The notes below the pieces were generated by a model. It was given only the letters and a program-made list of their open reading frames with translations, did no database searches and had not been told where the DNA came from. Positions 1 to 8,993 of a DNA stretch of 64,000 nt are shown piece by piece; the stretch's first letter is position 1; every line of letters starts with the position of its first letter. The translations under genes and the position numbers were made by a program. Origin of the DNA: a virus; IMG/VR virus record IMGVR_UViG_3300031227_000001, positions 1 to 64,000 of that record; one strand, written 5' to 3'.

Positions 1-867
1 GCGTTCTGGGATCGTGTCAAAGACCTAATCGGTATTGTCAAGCCAGGAGTAGACGCACTTGTGGCGCTAAGTCAATTTAGCTCTAAAATGACCTTCTCGG
101 GTAAGGCATTTGCGGATGCGCTTGTCATTGTGGCGCAACAGCTCCGAGATGCGCTAGACGAAGTAGACACAGAGATAGATATGACGACTGCAATAACGTG
201 GTGGGGCGAGGTTCTTGAGCTAATCGGGGTTGTCAAGCCTGGCATAGCAGCATTGGCAGAGCTAGGCAAGTTTACCAAGGTCTCAGGGCTAGAAAAGAAG
301 TGGGGCGATTTTGAAGAGCAAATCAACTTCGTCGCCGTGCGCATATCTGGCCTTGCGGGAACGATGGACACCGAATATCTGCCAGACGCGACCGCCTTCC
401 GTGACGGAATGCAGGCAATCCAAGAGCTATTCGCCGAGGGCATCGGATATTTGGGCGGCGTCGGGGTAGACGGGATCGGCTCTGTGCTCTTGGCGATAGA
501 CAGATTTAAGGTCAGTCTGTGGCACTTGATGGGTAGCCTGGGCGACGTGGTAAGCAGGGGCCTAACGGGGATACATGCTGCTATCTGGGCGGCCATACCG
601 AGCGTGCATGAAGCGGGTTATGCTTATGGGCTGACTCTGGGCAACAGCATCGTGCAGGGCTACATGGCAGGAATAGGCCAACTGCCCGCTCTGCCAAGCG
701 CGAACATACCGGCGAATGCGGCTTTGGCGGCAAGAGCACCGGCGGCTGGGAGCGCAACCAACAACAACGTCACGGTGAATATCGGCGACATAAACAACGG
801 TCTCGATTGGGAAGGCGCTAATGGCCGAATCAGGCAGACCGTCCGCGACGCGATAAGAGGGGGATAG
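1..867 (+). CDS. Tail tape-measure protein, C-terminal part (5' truncated by window edge)
   Basis: The frame is open from base 1, so this is the end of a longer gene. The visible 288 residues are Ala/Gly-rich and mostly helical, with hydrophobic stretches near the middle (GIGYLGGVGVDGIGSVLLA). The tail has a low-complexity Ala segment followed by NNNVTVNIGDINNG, an ending common in tape-measure proteins of siphophages. A GTG at 61 could be mistaken for a start but has no reason to be one. The next gene, two bases downstream, looks like a distal tail protein, which is the usual neighbour. The family fixes tail length and helps DNA entry. Family call by position and composition. Confidence 0.75.
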   Translation, partial: AFWDRVKDLIGIVKPGVDALVALSQFSSKMTFSGKAFADALVIVAQQLRDALDEVDTEIDMTTAITWWGEVLELIGVVKPGIAALAELGKFTKVSGLEKKWGDFEEQINFVAVRISGLAGTMDTEYLPDATAFRDGMQAIQELFAEGIGYLGGVGVDGIGSVLLAIDRFKVSLWHLMGSLGDVVSRGLTGIHAAIWAAIPSVHEAGYAYGLTLGNSIVQGYMAGIGQLPALPSANIPANAALAARAPAAGSATNNNVTVNIGDINNGLDWEGANGRIRQTVRDAIRGG

Positions 868-868
868 G

Positions 869-3565
869 ATGGCAAACGTTCCGATATTTGAGATAACAGA
901 TGGAACGACAACGATCTCGCTAATGAACAGAACCGGCTTTGTGCTGCGCGATTGGAGCCCGTCCAGGCCCCAGTATAAAGGCGGCGGCGTGCGCATCAAC
1001 TCGCCACTGGCAACCGGCTCTGCTTTGACAATGACCGAATACACAAACATTATAGACACGTTCGAGATAGTCAGCAAACATGCTAGCCAGGATTTGCTTA
1101 TTCGCGAATCACAGGATGTTGATAGGCTTTTGCTAAAGGCAGTCAACTATTGGGTCGCGGACTGGCAGACCGATCCGGTATACCTCATAGCCAGGGGGCC
1201 GCAAGAGACGAACATCCGCTATGCCACGATCAAGAGCTACGCTATTCCCGGCACTACGAACCCCTATGCGCAGCCGTTCTTTAGCAACATTGACGATCCT
1301 GGCGACACGATGCTTCTGACCATCGAGCACGGCATCTGGCAAGCGGACATACCAGGATCGGCTACGTGTGTAGAGACAAGCGCGCAACAGGACTATTACA
1401 AGGTAGACGATGATATTTACTATCCAACGGAGAGCGCGGATGACTGCTTTGTAACGGTAGGGACGGCGGCGATAACTCTCGCGGGCGCTACCGATGCCTT
1501 CGGCGCCGATGCCGTCAATGGCTCTCTGCATAATGGTGTGCGCTTTAGGAGCGTCACAATACCGGTGGGGGCTACGATAGTATCTGCGTTCATACGTTAT
1601 ACTAGCAACAACGCCGATGCAAGCGCAACCTGCAATGCAGACCTATATGGCGAGTCCAGCATAGTGCCCGCCCTATTTACAACTTTTGTAGATTTCCAGG
1701 CCCGCGTTAGAACGACCGCAAAAGTAGACTGGGACAATATCGGGGCTTGGGTGCTTGCCACGCAATACGACACGCCGGACATTACAGCGCTCGTGCAAGA
1801 GATCATCGACATTGGCGGCTGGGCATCTGGCAACAACATGTGCATCTTTGCGCAAGACGACGGCTCAACCGCCGTGGCTAGACGCTTCCCCGCTTCGTGG
1901 GATAACGTGACCTACGATGAGCCAGAGCTACACGTCAAATGGACAGCCCCAACCGATATAACCTTTGGGCGGTCTGCTACATGCACAGATGAGGTGTACG
2001 TAGGAAACAAGCAAGTGCAAGCACAGCTAACCCATATCTACCGCTGGCGACCGGGGGGGCTTTGGTCAGCCAATCTAATCGGTAACGGCGCGGCCTTCAG
2101 CCTTTGGCACAACCCCGTAGCCGACAATTATATGTGCTACTTTGGCATAGATAGCGCCGTCCCAGATAGCGGCCCGTTTGGCTCGCTGGTGTTCGACATA
2201 AGCCAAGCAAGCGTGTACACGGGGAATGCCGATGCGGACTGGGAATATTGGAACGGCGCCTGGGTTGCACTTGACGTAATGGATGGGACAACGTTCGACG
2301 AAGACCCAAGCGAGGAGCACAACCCATTCGAGGAGACCGGCGTAGGCTCGGTGCATTTCAGGCAGCCGTCCGACTGGGATAACACAAAGGATGTGAACGG
2401 CGTGACCGGCTGGTGGGTGCGAGTCGTGGCAAACATACCAGTGCCGCCAGGTGACGCTATTGCCCCACAGCCACAGCACGACGGGGCCGCCAGAGACGTC
2501 TATACCGTCGTTGTGTCAGGCGTGGCCATTGATAGCGCGGAGGTGCTAGGCGATATTCCGGCACTCTTGCGCATCGAGGCGCACGGGCAAACGGAATGGC
2601 TAGAAGATGAGGCGCAAGCCAATGTTAACTTGTGGATAAGCCGCGTGCTGGTGGGCTTGCGCTCAGACGCCCGGAACCCTAGACCGTTCTACCCCTACTT
2701 GGGCATAACGGCCAACAACCAGTACCCCGGAGGTTGGTTCGATCCCGCAGACCCTATACCCCCGGAAGGCTGGCTCTGGGCAAGTGGCGGGTACGCGGGA
2801 TCTACCAATATAGATGATACAACAGCCGCAACAGGCGACGCTACTCAAGTTGACTTTGCGGGTATCACCGCAATGCGGCCGGTAGGCCGTGGCATGATAG
2901 GCGGCACGACAGTCCTGAGCTATAGCGGCGCGTTCCATTGCTTCTTGCGTTACAAGTGCCTCGCCGGGGCCGATGGGGACATGCAAGCGCAGATAGCTTT
3001 TTCTCTGGGCGGCTCGCCAGTTACGACCATCGTGGGCAATCTAATGGTTGGCCCCGACTTTCAAATGGTAGACTTGGGGCGCGTGTCGTTGCCACCCGCT
3101 TCAAGCCCCACAACCACTTTTGTCGAAATGTCAGTATATCCGTATCTGTCTTGTCTCGTGGCCGGCGCTCACCAGGCGTGGCTATACGAGGTGATCCTTA
3201 TACCGGCCGACGAATGGCTGGGCGATTTCCAATGCCCCATCGTTACTTTACCGATACCGACGCCCGCTATTCTCGTAAAGGGCCGCTATCTGGGAATCGA
3301 CTCAGTGACATATCCTAAAAGGACGGCCACGGCTTGGATGTCAAGAGAGCCGGTATGGTTGGGGGGTGAGTACGCCTCATGGTTGCCGTATATGGCGAAA
3401 CCGTCTATCTTGCAGCCCAACGCAGCCCAACATCTCTACTTTCTGATGATGCAAACAACTCACCCTAACACGCCCGTTAATCGCTTTTACGCCCCGCCAG
3501 GTTTGGCGGTGACCGTGCTAACGACGGCGACAGCGCGGTACTTGAACATGCGCGGGGCTAGATAA
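869..3565 (+). CDS. Distal tail / tail-tip structural protein, 898 aa
   Basis: It follows the tape-measure gene after one base. The first about 150 residues (MANVPIFEITDGTTTISL, then WSPSRPQYKGG) resemble N-termini of distal tail proteins that cap the tail tube, though I infer this from position. The middle contains DNRLRE/jelly-roll-like beta segments (NGVRFRSVTIPVGATIVSA near residue 220, WDNVTYDEPELHVKW near 350). A later part has repeated GSVHFRQPSDW-type and Trp-rich beta segments. At 898 residues it is much longer than a bare distal tail protein, so extra carbohydrate-binding-like domains have probably been added. Specific function is not shown. Confidence 0.6.
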   Translation: MANVPIFEITDGTTTISLMNRTGFVLRDWSPSRPQYKGGGVRINSPLATGSALTMTEYTNIIDTFEIVSKHASQDLLIRESQDVDRLLLKAVNYWVADWQTDPVYLIARGPQETNIRYATIKSYAIPGTTNPYAQPFFSNIDDPGDTMLLTIEHGIWQADIPGSATCVETSAQQDYYKVDDDIYYPTESADDCFVTVGTAAITLAGATDAFGADAVNGSLHNGVRFRSVTIPVGATIVSAFIRYTSNNADASATCNADLYGESSIVPALFTTFVDFQARVRTTAKVDWDNIGAWVLATQYDTPDITALVQEIIDIGGWASGNNMCIFAQDDGSTAVARRFPASWDNVTYDEPELHVKWTAPTDITFGRSATCTDEVYVGNKQVQAQLTHIYRWRPGGLWSANLIGNGAAFSLWHNPVADNYMCYFGIDSAVPDSGPFGSLVFDISQASVYTGNADADWEYWNGAWVALDVMDGTTFDEDPSEEHNPFEETGVGSVHFRQPSDWDNTKDVNGVTGWWVRVVANIPVPPGDAIAPQPQHDGAARDVYTVVVSGVAIDSAEVLGDIPALLRIEAHGQTEWLEDEAQANVNLWISRVLVGLRSDARNPRPFYPYLGITANNQYPGGWFDPADPIPPEGWLWASGGYAGSTNIDDTTAATGDATQVDFAGITAMRPVGRGMIGGTTVLSYSGAFHCFLRYKCLAGADGDMQAQIAFSLGGSPVTTIVGNLMVGPDFQMVDLGRVSLPPASSPTTTFVEMSVYPYLSCLVAGAHQAWLYEVILIPADEWLGDFQCPIVTLPIPTPAILVKGRYLGIDSVTYPKRTATAWMSREPVWLGGEYASWLPYMAKPSILQPNAAQHLYFLMMQTTHPNTPVNRFYAPPGLAVTVLTTATARYLNMRGAR

Positions 3566-3568
3566 CCC

Positions 3569-3597
3569 TTGACATTCCATATCCCATATGCTATAAT
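3569..3597 (+). promoter_or_regulatory. Sigma70-type promoter P1 with operator-like palindrome in the spacer
   Basis: Exact TTGACA (3569-3574) and TATAAT (3592-3597) are separated by 17 bp, with an extended -10 TGC. The spacer reads TTCCATATCCCATATGC and contains the inverted repeat CATA-N5-TATG. The same spacer design recurs at 12489 and 15125. It starts directly after the stop of the upstream tail gene and drives the dockerin gene, so this gene can be expressed apart from the tail operon. Confidence 0.85.
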
Positions 3598-3628
3598 TGA
3601 ATAGGCAGGTATAGTATAGAGGGGGGTT

Positions 3629-4159
3629 ATGATGAAAAAGTTGCGGATTGGTCTGGTTGTGTTGCTGTTCTTGGTTTTTGCAGGGAAGATCGGGGCTCAA
3701 CATTATGAGGTGGGGCGTATAGACTTGCAACGAGCCGCGCCACGGGGCGATGATTCGTGGATTACTGATCTTGAGGTAAGCGGTTTTCGCCCAGGGGCTT
3801 CCGTATTGCCACATAATACAACTTGTGATCAATATGGACGCTTCCTCTTTTGGCTACCATCTGGCGAATGGAAAGTAAGCGTTAAATCACAACACTCGCT
3901 AGGAACTATCCGTCCTATTCAGGGAAGAGTGTCAGGCGATACGGGCTTTGGCCTACTCTTGGAAGGCGATGCTAATAATGATAACGTCATTGACGATCTG
4001 GACTTCGCCATATTGACTGACGTTTATTGGACAGATAGCCCACTTGCAGACTTCAACCAGGACGGGCAAGTCAACGCGCTAGACTTTTCGTTACTCAATT
4101 CCAACTACGGGCGGAAGGGGCCGATTTGCTATACATATCTAGCACAGGTGAGTAAGTAG
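3629..4159 (+). CDS. Secreted dockerin-domain protein
   Basis: It has an N-terminal signal peptide (MMKKLRIGLVVLLFLVFAG, cleavage probably after about residue 23). The middle resembles a carboxypeptidase-regulatory-like or cohesin-partner beta domain (residues about 45-105, GEWKVSVKSQHSL). Two calcium-binding dockerin loops lie near residues 113-127 (GDANNDNVIDDLDFAIL) and 141-157 (DFNQDGQVNALDFSLL). The GDANNDN...DFNQDG pattern is typical of Chloroflexota surface proteins. It sits between tail genes behind its own promoter, so it may be a moron acting on or at the cell surface rather than a virion part. ATG at 3632 is an equally good start; the GGGGGG run at 3621-3626 is the ribosome site. 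Confidence 0.75.
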   Translation: MMKKLRIGLVVLLFLVFAGKIGAQHYEVGRIDLQRAAPRGDDSWITDLEVSGFRPGASVLPHNTTCDQYGRFLFWLPSGEWKVSVKSQHSLGTIRPIQGRVSGDTGFGLLLEGDANNDNVIDDLDFAILTDVYWTDSPLADFNQDGQVNALDFSLLNSNYGRKGPICYTYLAQVSK

Positions 4160-5358
4160 TGGGCGAATTTCAGTCATTAGGTCTCTCAATATCGCTCTTT
4201 AAGCCGGACATTGCCTTTACGGCTGGTAGCCCCAACACTGTGGTCATTACACCAGAGGGCCAATTTGTAGAGGCGATAGCTAGTCAGGTCGCCGACTATG
4301 GTCATATTCTGAGGGCCTTTGGCGGTTATCATAGCGCATCATTCTCGATCAACGTCAACCAGCCCGACCTGGAACGCTGGTATCAGGACGGCCTGGGGAT
4401 GCACGTAGAGGTAAAGGACGAGGCGGCGACGACGGTATTTGAGGGCTTTGTGGCGCAGTTGAGCATAAGCGAGGGGCCGCTGTCTATCGTGCGCGGGTCG
4501 CTGATCGATGCGGGCAACCGTGTGGACGTGGCATACTCAAAGATATTAGACGTGGACATGATACCACCAAGCTCCGGGGAACGCAAGCGAACGGACGTAG
4601 GAGAGAATGACGCCAGCCAGCGGAAATATGGCGTGTTGCCATTACAGTTATCTTGTGGCGATGCTACAGATGTAGGCGCGGCGCAGATACGGGATAGGTG
4701 GCTTGCCGAACATGCGTTGCCAGAACGTACGGAGAGCCTGACCTTGGAGGGCGCGGCAACACCGGCGGTGAGGTTCAACTGCCTGGGATATAATGCGCGG
4801 CTAGGCTGGCCGTATAGACAGATAGCCGTCTCCGATGAGGGCAACATTTCGACCAAGATAGCGGCCGTTTTAGATGCGGATGTAAACGGTCTATTCTCAT
4901 CGGCCAATGCAGAGATTGTAGCCAATACGCTGCAAGTACCGCTCTATGAGGACAGCGACCGTGACGCCTGGAGCATTCTCAAGAGTCTGACGGCGGCGGG
5001 CGATGCGGCGTTCAACAGATACATTCTGGGCGTTTGGGCTGACCGGCGAGTTAAATACGCGGCCATCCCAACCGAGGTAGAATACAACCAATACGTCACG
5101 AGCGAGCGCCAGTCTATTTCGTATGTTGACGGTAGAGAGATCAAGCCCTGGAACGTGCTCCCCGGGAAGTGGCTGCGCAAGCCGGACTTTTTGACGGGGT
5201 ATACGTTTGAAGGTACAGACTTGAGGGACGATCCGCGAACGCTATTTATTGAGAGCGTAAGCTATTCAGCGCCTTGGGGCTTGACGCTGCAAGGTGGCCA
5301 GACGGATACAATCTCACAAGTTTTGAGCCAACAGGGGCTCCGGGGAGCGGTGGCTTGA
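4159..5358 (+). CDS. Tail hub / baseplate-like protein, 399 aa
   Basis: The GTG start overlaps the stop of the dockerin gene (TAGTG). The protein is beta-rich with few special motifs: VEVKDEAATTVFEGFVAQLSI near residue 85 resembles the beta-barrel segments of tail-hub proteins, and WDSIL-like helical parts follow. Position after the distal tail gene and before the fibre genes suggests a tail-associated hub or lysozyme-less tail protein. No catalytic motif is visible. The frame overlaps the next gene by four bases, indicating translational coupling. Family assignment is inference from position. Confidence 0.5.
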   Translation: MGEFQSLGLSISLFKPDIAFTAGSPNTVVITPEGQFVEAIASQVADYGHILRAFGGYHSASFSINVNQPDLERWYQDGLGMHVEVKDEAATTVFEGFVAQLSISEGPLSIVRGSLIDAGNRVDVAYSKILDVDMIPPSSGERKRTDVGENDASQRKYGVLPLQLSCGDATDVGAAQIRDRWLAEHALPERTESLTLEGAATPAVRFNCLGYNARLGWPYRQIAVSDEGNISTKIAAVLDADVNGLFSSANAEIVANTLQVPLYEDSDRDAWSILKSLTAAGDAAFNRYILGVWADRRVKYAAIPTEVEYNQYVTSERQSISYVDGREIKPWNVLPGKWLRKPDFLTGYTFEGTDLRDDPRTLFIESVSYSAPWGLTLQGGQTDTISQVLSQQGLRGAVA

Positions 5359-5996
5359 GACAAATTCAGGTAGCAAATACAGAGCGGGACGATATAGCAA
5401 GCGTTGGTTTACAGGGCAACGGCTTTAGATATTTCCATGGGCCGCTGGAGAACTTTGGGGTCTTCAACGGACAGATAGAGCAGGGCCCTCCTGGACAGGA
5501 CGAAGCCGAAGCGCCAGAGGGCTGGGTACTATCCGACCCGTGGGCTGAAGGCGGAACATTTCTGCGCATGGCCGGTGGCTATGCGGGGAATTGGTGTGTT
5601 CGCGGCTGCAATGCTGGTGCGGGGCGTGGGGTGCGGCTTGTATCATCCAAATATATACCGGTGGCGCAGTCGGCTTATGACAACTATTATATTCAGGGCG
5701 CGTTTTATCAGACCAATAACGGACAAGCCTATCTGGGTGTGGAATGTTATAGCGCGGCAAAGGCCATTCTTGGTACGGCGTCGCCCCTCGGCTTATTTGT
5801 TCCGGGCGCGGCGTGGGTAAAATACTGGGGCATTCTAGGGCCTGTGGGCACAGCATTCTGGGCCAACACGCGCTATGTGAGAGTAAGAGTAGAGTTACAG
5901 AATGACGTGGCGATAAATAACGGATGTGTTTGGGGTGACGATTTCAAGTTTCAACAAATTCAATCGTGGGCTTACCAATTTTTCCAGCAACCATAG
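5355..5996 (+). CDS. Carbohydrate-binding-module-like tail protein, 213 aa
   Basis: I choose the TTG at 5355, which overlaps the upstream TGA, because an ATG-type start in the frame at 5274 would lie deep inside the previous gene. The sequence EGWVLSDPWAEGGTFLRMAG followed by GAFYQTNNGQAYLGVECY fits the jelly-roll fold of CBM4/9-like or discoidin-like domains used in phage tips to bind glycans. It is probably a receptor-binding or adaptor protein of the tail tip. The fold call rests on pattern recognition only. Confidence 0.55.
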   Translation: MRQIQVANTERDDIASVGLQGNGFRYFHGPLENFGVFNGQIEQGPPGQDEAEAPEGWVLSDPWAEGGTFLRMAGGYAGNWCVRGCNAGAGRGVRLVSSKYIPVAQSAYDNYYIQGAFYQTNNGQAYLGVECYSAAKAILGTASPLGLFVPGAAWVKYWGILGPVGTAFWANTRYVRVRVELQNDVAINNGCVWGDDFKFQQIQSWAYQFFQQP

Positions 5997-6052
5997 AGAG
6001 TTTCGTGGTAGTGCATATCATTCTGGTGTGCTAAGAATAAAGGAGACAAAAA

Positions 6053-6460
6053 GTGGCGAACAATCTAAAAGTAAGTGACGAATCGGCCAATGCGGCCTGT
6101 GACGCAGTTGTTGATCTGCTTAATACGGGCAAATTGCAAATCTATGACGGGGCTCAGGCCGCAACAGCAGACACTGCCGTTGGTGCCCAAGTTTTGCTGG
6201 CTGAGCTAACATTCGGCAACCCGGCCTTTGGCGCATCGGCTGCGGGCGTGGCGACGGCTAATGCTATCACAAAGGATAGCGCAGCGAACGCTACCGGCAC
6301 GGCGGCCTGGTTCCGGGTCTTGCAATCGGACGATAGCAAGATGTTCGATGGCAGCGTGGGGACAGCTGGATGCGACTTGAATCTCAACTCGACGGCAATT
6401 CAGATAAATGCCGAGGTTGAAGTTAGCTCGTTTACGTTCACAGTACCGAAGACGGCATAA
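6053..6460 (+). CDS. Conserved small virion-associated protein, 135 aa
   Basis: GTG start preceded by AGGAG at 6041-6045. The pattern LNTGKLQIYDGAQ...ADTAVGAQVLLAELTFGNPAFG...ITKDSAANATGTAAWFRVLQSDD is shared by a widespread phage protein family of unknown function usually encoded near tail fibre genes. It is beta-rich, Ala/Thr-rich and has no signal peptide. It probably forms a small structural part of the tail tip or host-recognition device. I do not recognise a biochemical activity. Confidence 0.55.
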   Translation: MANNLKVSDESANAACDAVVDLLNTGKLQIYDGAQAATADTAVGAQVLLAELTFGNPAFGASAAGVATANAITKDSAANATGTAAWFRVLQSDDSKMFDGSVGTAGCDLNLNSTAIQINAEVEVSSFTFTVPKTA

Positions 6461-6498
6461 GTAACGTGTACCACATCGATATAGTCGGGGACGGCGCA

Positions 6499-6553
6499 AG
6501 GTTGCGGGCGACTTGTAGTGGGCATGACTGGCATGCCCACGAGTCGCCAACCT
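6499..6553 (+). terminator. Long interrupted hairpin between small virion gene and fibre gene
   Basis: Three stacked stems read AGGTT/AACCT (6499-6503 with 6549-6553), GGCGACT/AGTCGCC (6507-6513 with 6542-6548) and GTGGGCAT/ATGCCCAC (6518-6525 with 6533-6540). No U-tract follows, so it may be a mRNA processing or stabilising structure rather than a terminator. It occupies half of the 114-bp gap; the fibre gene 22 bp later lacks a clear ribosome site. Confidence 0.55.
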
Positions 6554-6574
6554 CTTGATAGCATGGTGTAAAAT

Positions 6575-8980
6575 ATGGCTTGGAATGAAATAAGTTCTAA
6601 ACGGGCCAGAAGAGCTAAACACTATTCTAATCCCGAAGAGCCAAACAAGAAATTGGGCGTGTTTACTCTGTCTACCCTGCATTATCCTAGTGCGGGGCCA
6701 GACAGTGATGCCTATGACTCCGAAATAGATTGCGCCCCGCAACGTATTGACAGCCCACAACTTGACGGCTGGCGAGTCGTGCAGAACAACTGGCATTATG
6801 CAATCGGCAAGCCAGGGGACAAGGAAACAGATGGTTGGGTTGGCTTTGGTGGCAGGCAAGGTGCTCATTGGCTAAAATCTCGATTGTTGAGGGTGGGCTA
6901 TTTGCACTGGCCTACAAGGGCCTGGCAGGATATAGGTGGCGCGCCAAACTATGACCGCACAAATCTGTCAAAGTCTATTAAAACAGAGGCCGTGGGGCCC
7001 AACGAATCCATTATCAATACAGCTGGAATTGCTAACTGGGCTGATTTGTGGCAAACGCCAAATGAAGGCTCTCTGTCTGCCAGTTGGCGCATCGATGGTG
7101 CTAGGCTAAAAGAAGAGATTACGCTAAATCGGGCGGGACGCGAGTGGATCACGGAAAACAGGCCGCCCACCACAGCCCCGAATGAAACCTACTTCGGGTT
7201 TATGTACCAGCTCGACGTGAGTGATATCCCAAGGTGGGTTAAGCGCGGTATTCTGCAAGACATCAACGGCGATTTTGACGATGATGACGGCACGGCCCAA
7301 GTTGAACTCCGCGACGCACTGGATAGAGCCGTTGCCTTTTTGCCCATTAGCCATGCTTACGGGGCAGAAGATGAAAACGGCATCCGTGAGCAAGTCAAAT
7401 TGCGCAGGCGGTTCTGGAAGTCTCCGGGCGGGGACTACTATTTATTGGTTGGGGCCAAAGTTCCCGACTTGGCCCAGATGCCTGATGGCAACATAGTTTT
7501 TGACCCAAGCCCAGACACATTCGAAATCGCGGCTTCTGCGGATGATGACTCTGCCTATGGGGTCGAAGCGGCGTGGCCCCCAACGTGCGATGGTACGTTC
7601 GGCACCCATACAATAATGATCAGAAAGACCCCAGCTGCGGCTAATCGCTACGTATATAATGGCTTTGTGCGGTGGGACACATCTTCGTTGTCTGGGAACA
7701 CTCCTACAGGTGCCACATTACGCATATATGTCTCTAGTGTCGCTGACGCCGACGGTAGGGACTTGACCGCAGATTGGTATACGGCGTGGCCCATTAGTTG
7801 TGATGATTACACGGCTACTGCGGGAACTGATGCTATTTCTGGGGAAGACCTGACTAATTTCACTGATGACCAGGACAATGATGTCACATTAGATAACGTT
7901 GATGGCGTTAGCACAAGCGGTTATACGGGATTGCGCCTCCACATAAGTGGCGGCGAACCATCTGGTGACAACAAGTTGTCGTTTTCTGGTTATGATGACA
8001 ATTCTCAGGATAATGCTCGCCTCATCGTCGCTTATACGGAGCCTACGGGCACCACGGGCACAGTCGCAGTCTCTACACAAATCGCCACCGTTGCGATAGC
8101 CGCGCTACTAATATTCGGTGCCACGTCTGCTGTCTCCGCGCAGCCCGCAGCCACCGCAATACAAGGAGTGTTGGCATTCGCCGCGACTGGCGCTGTCTCT
8201 ACGCAACCTGCAAGCATTGCGGCATCTGGCACATCTCTATTAGCTATCACGGGTACGGGCGTAGTCTCTACACAACCGGCTAGCGTCGTAGCTTCAGGCA
8301 CGTCTATACTTGACATCACGGGTATCGGGGCCGTTACCACGCAGCCTGTTTCGGTCTCCGCTGCTACCGCTCTAACTTTCGATGCTATAGTTGCCCTGAG
8401 AACGCAGCCTGCTAATGTCGCCGCCAGCGGCACAGCACTGCTAGCGATAACGGGTGCAGGGGCGGTCTCGATGCAGCCCGTCTCAGTCGCCATTGACGCC
8501 GAGCTAACTCTCGATGCTGTGGGTGCCGTCACTACCCAGCCCGCCGCAGTTGTCGCTGCAGGATCACTTATTTTTATCGCGACCAGTGCGGCCTCTACAC
8601 AACCCGCTATCGCTGCCGCTTCAGGGATGTCTCTGTTAGCCATTACGGGGACTGGGGCTGTCACAACGCAGCCTGCCGAAGGAGCGGCAACAGGAACTTT
8701 GAGATTTACGGGCACGCTAGCAGTTTCTATGCAACCAGCTATCGTCACCGTTACGGGGACGTCTATACTTGACGTCACGGGGGCTGTGGTCGTAACCTCT
8801 CAGGTACCAGAAGTGCTAGGCGCTGGGTTGCTAATATTCAGCGGCCAGGGGGCAGTAATAACGCAACCAATAGTCGTGGTGGCAGTTGGTAGGCGGCGGG
8901 TCGATGGCTATCATACATTCCCGCCTTTTAGCAGCATACGTGATCGCACTGTCTTTAGGTGGCCAAACGAAAACTATTAA
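6575..8980 (+). CDS. Tail fibre with about 12 short C-terminal beta repeats, 801 aa
   Basis: The N-terminal 330 residues have no recognised domain. Residues about 330-480 look like a DNRLRE-type jelly roll (YVYNGFVRWDTSSLSG). From about residue 490 to 775 there are some twelve repeats of 21 or 23 residues built on VSTQPA-x-VAASGTSLLAITGTG, each anchored by a TQP or MQP tripeptide. Such alternating small/hydrophobic repeats suit an elongated beta shaft. The last 25 residues are basic and aromatic, possibly the tip. It has no Shine-Dalgarno near the ATG at 6575, which is odd for this genome. The role as fibre or surface adhesin is inferred. Confidence 0.6.
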   Translation: MAWNEISSKRARRAKHYSNPEEPNKKLGVFTLSTLHYPSAGPDSDAYDSEIDCAPQRIDSPQLDGWRVVQNNWHYAIGKPGDKETDGWVGFGGRQGAHWLKSRLLRVGYLHWPTRAWQDIGGAPNYDRTNLSKSIKTEAVGPNESIINTAGIANWADLWQTPNEGSLSASWRIDGARLKEEITLNRAGREWITENRPPTTAPNETYFGFMYQLDVSDIPRWVKRGILQDINGDFDDDDGTAQVELRDALDRAVAFLPISHAYGAEDENGIREQVKLRRRFWKSPGGDYYLLVGAKVPDLAQMPDGNIVFDPSPDTFEIAASADDDSAYGVEAAWPPTCDGTFGTHTIMIRKTPAAANRYVYNGFVRWDTSSLSGNTPTGATLRIYVSSVADADGRDLTADWYTAWPISCDDYTATAGTDAISGEDLTNFTDDQDNDVTLDNVDGVSTSGYTGLRLHISGGEPSGDNKLSFSGYDDNSQDNARLIVAYTEPTGTTGTVAVSTQIATVAIAALLIFGATSAVSAQPAATAIQGVLAFAATGAVSTQPASIAASGTSLLAITGTGVVSTQPASVVASGTSILDITGIGAVTTQPVSVSAATALTFDAIVALRTQPANVAASGTALLAITGAGAVSMQPVSVAIDAELTLDAVGAVTTQPAAVVAAGSLIFIATSAASTQPAIAAASGMSLLAITGTGAVTTQPAEGAATGTLRFTGTLAVSMQPAIVTVTGTSILDVTGAVVVTSQVPEVLGAGLLIFSGQGAVITQPIVVVAVGRRRVDGYHTFPPFSSIRDRTVFRWPNENY

Positions 8981-8993
8981 TGCTGGAGCAAGC

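Noticed and set aside
8032-8778. 248-residue open frame on the - strand
   Set aside because: It mirrors the coding repeats of the fibre gene and lacks a ribosome site.
8040-8880. Target of a diversity-generating retroelement
   Set aside because: No reverse transcriptase gene or template-like repeat is present in the window.
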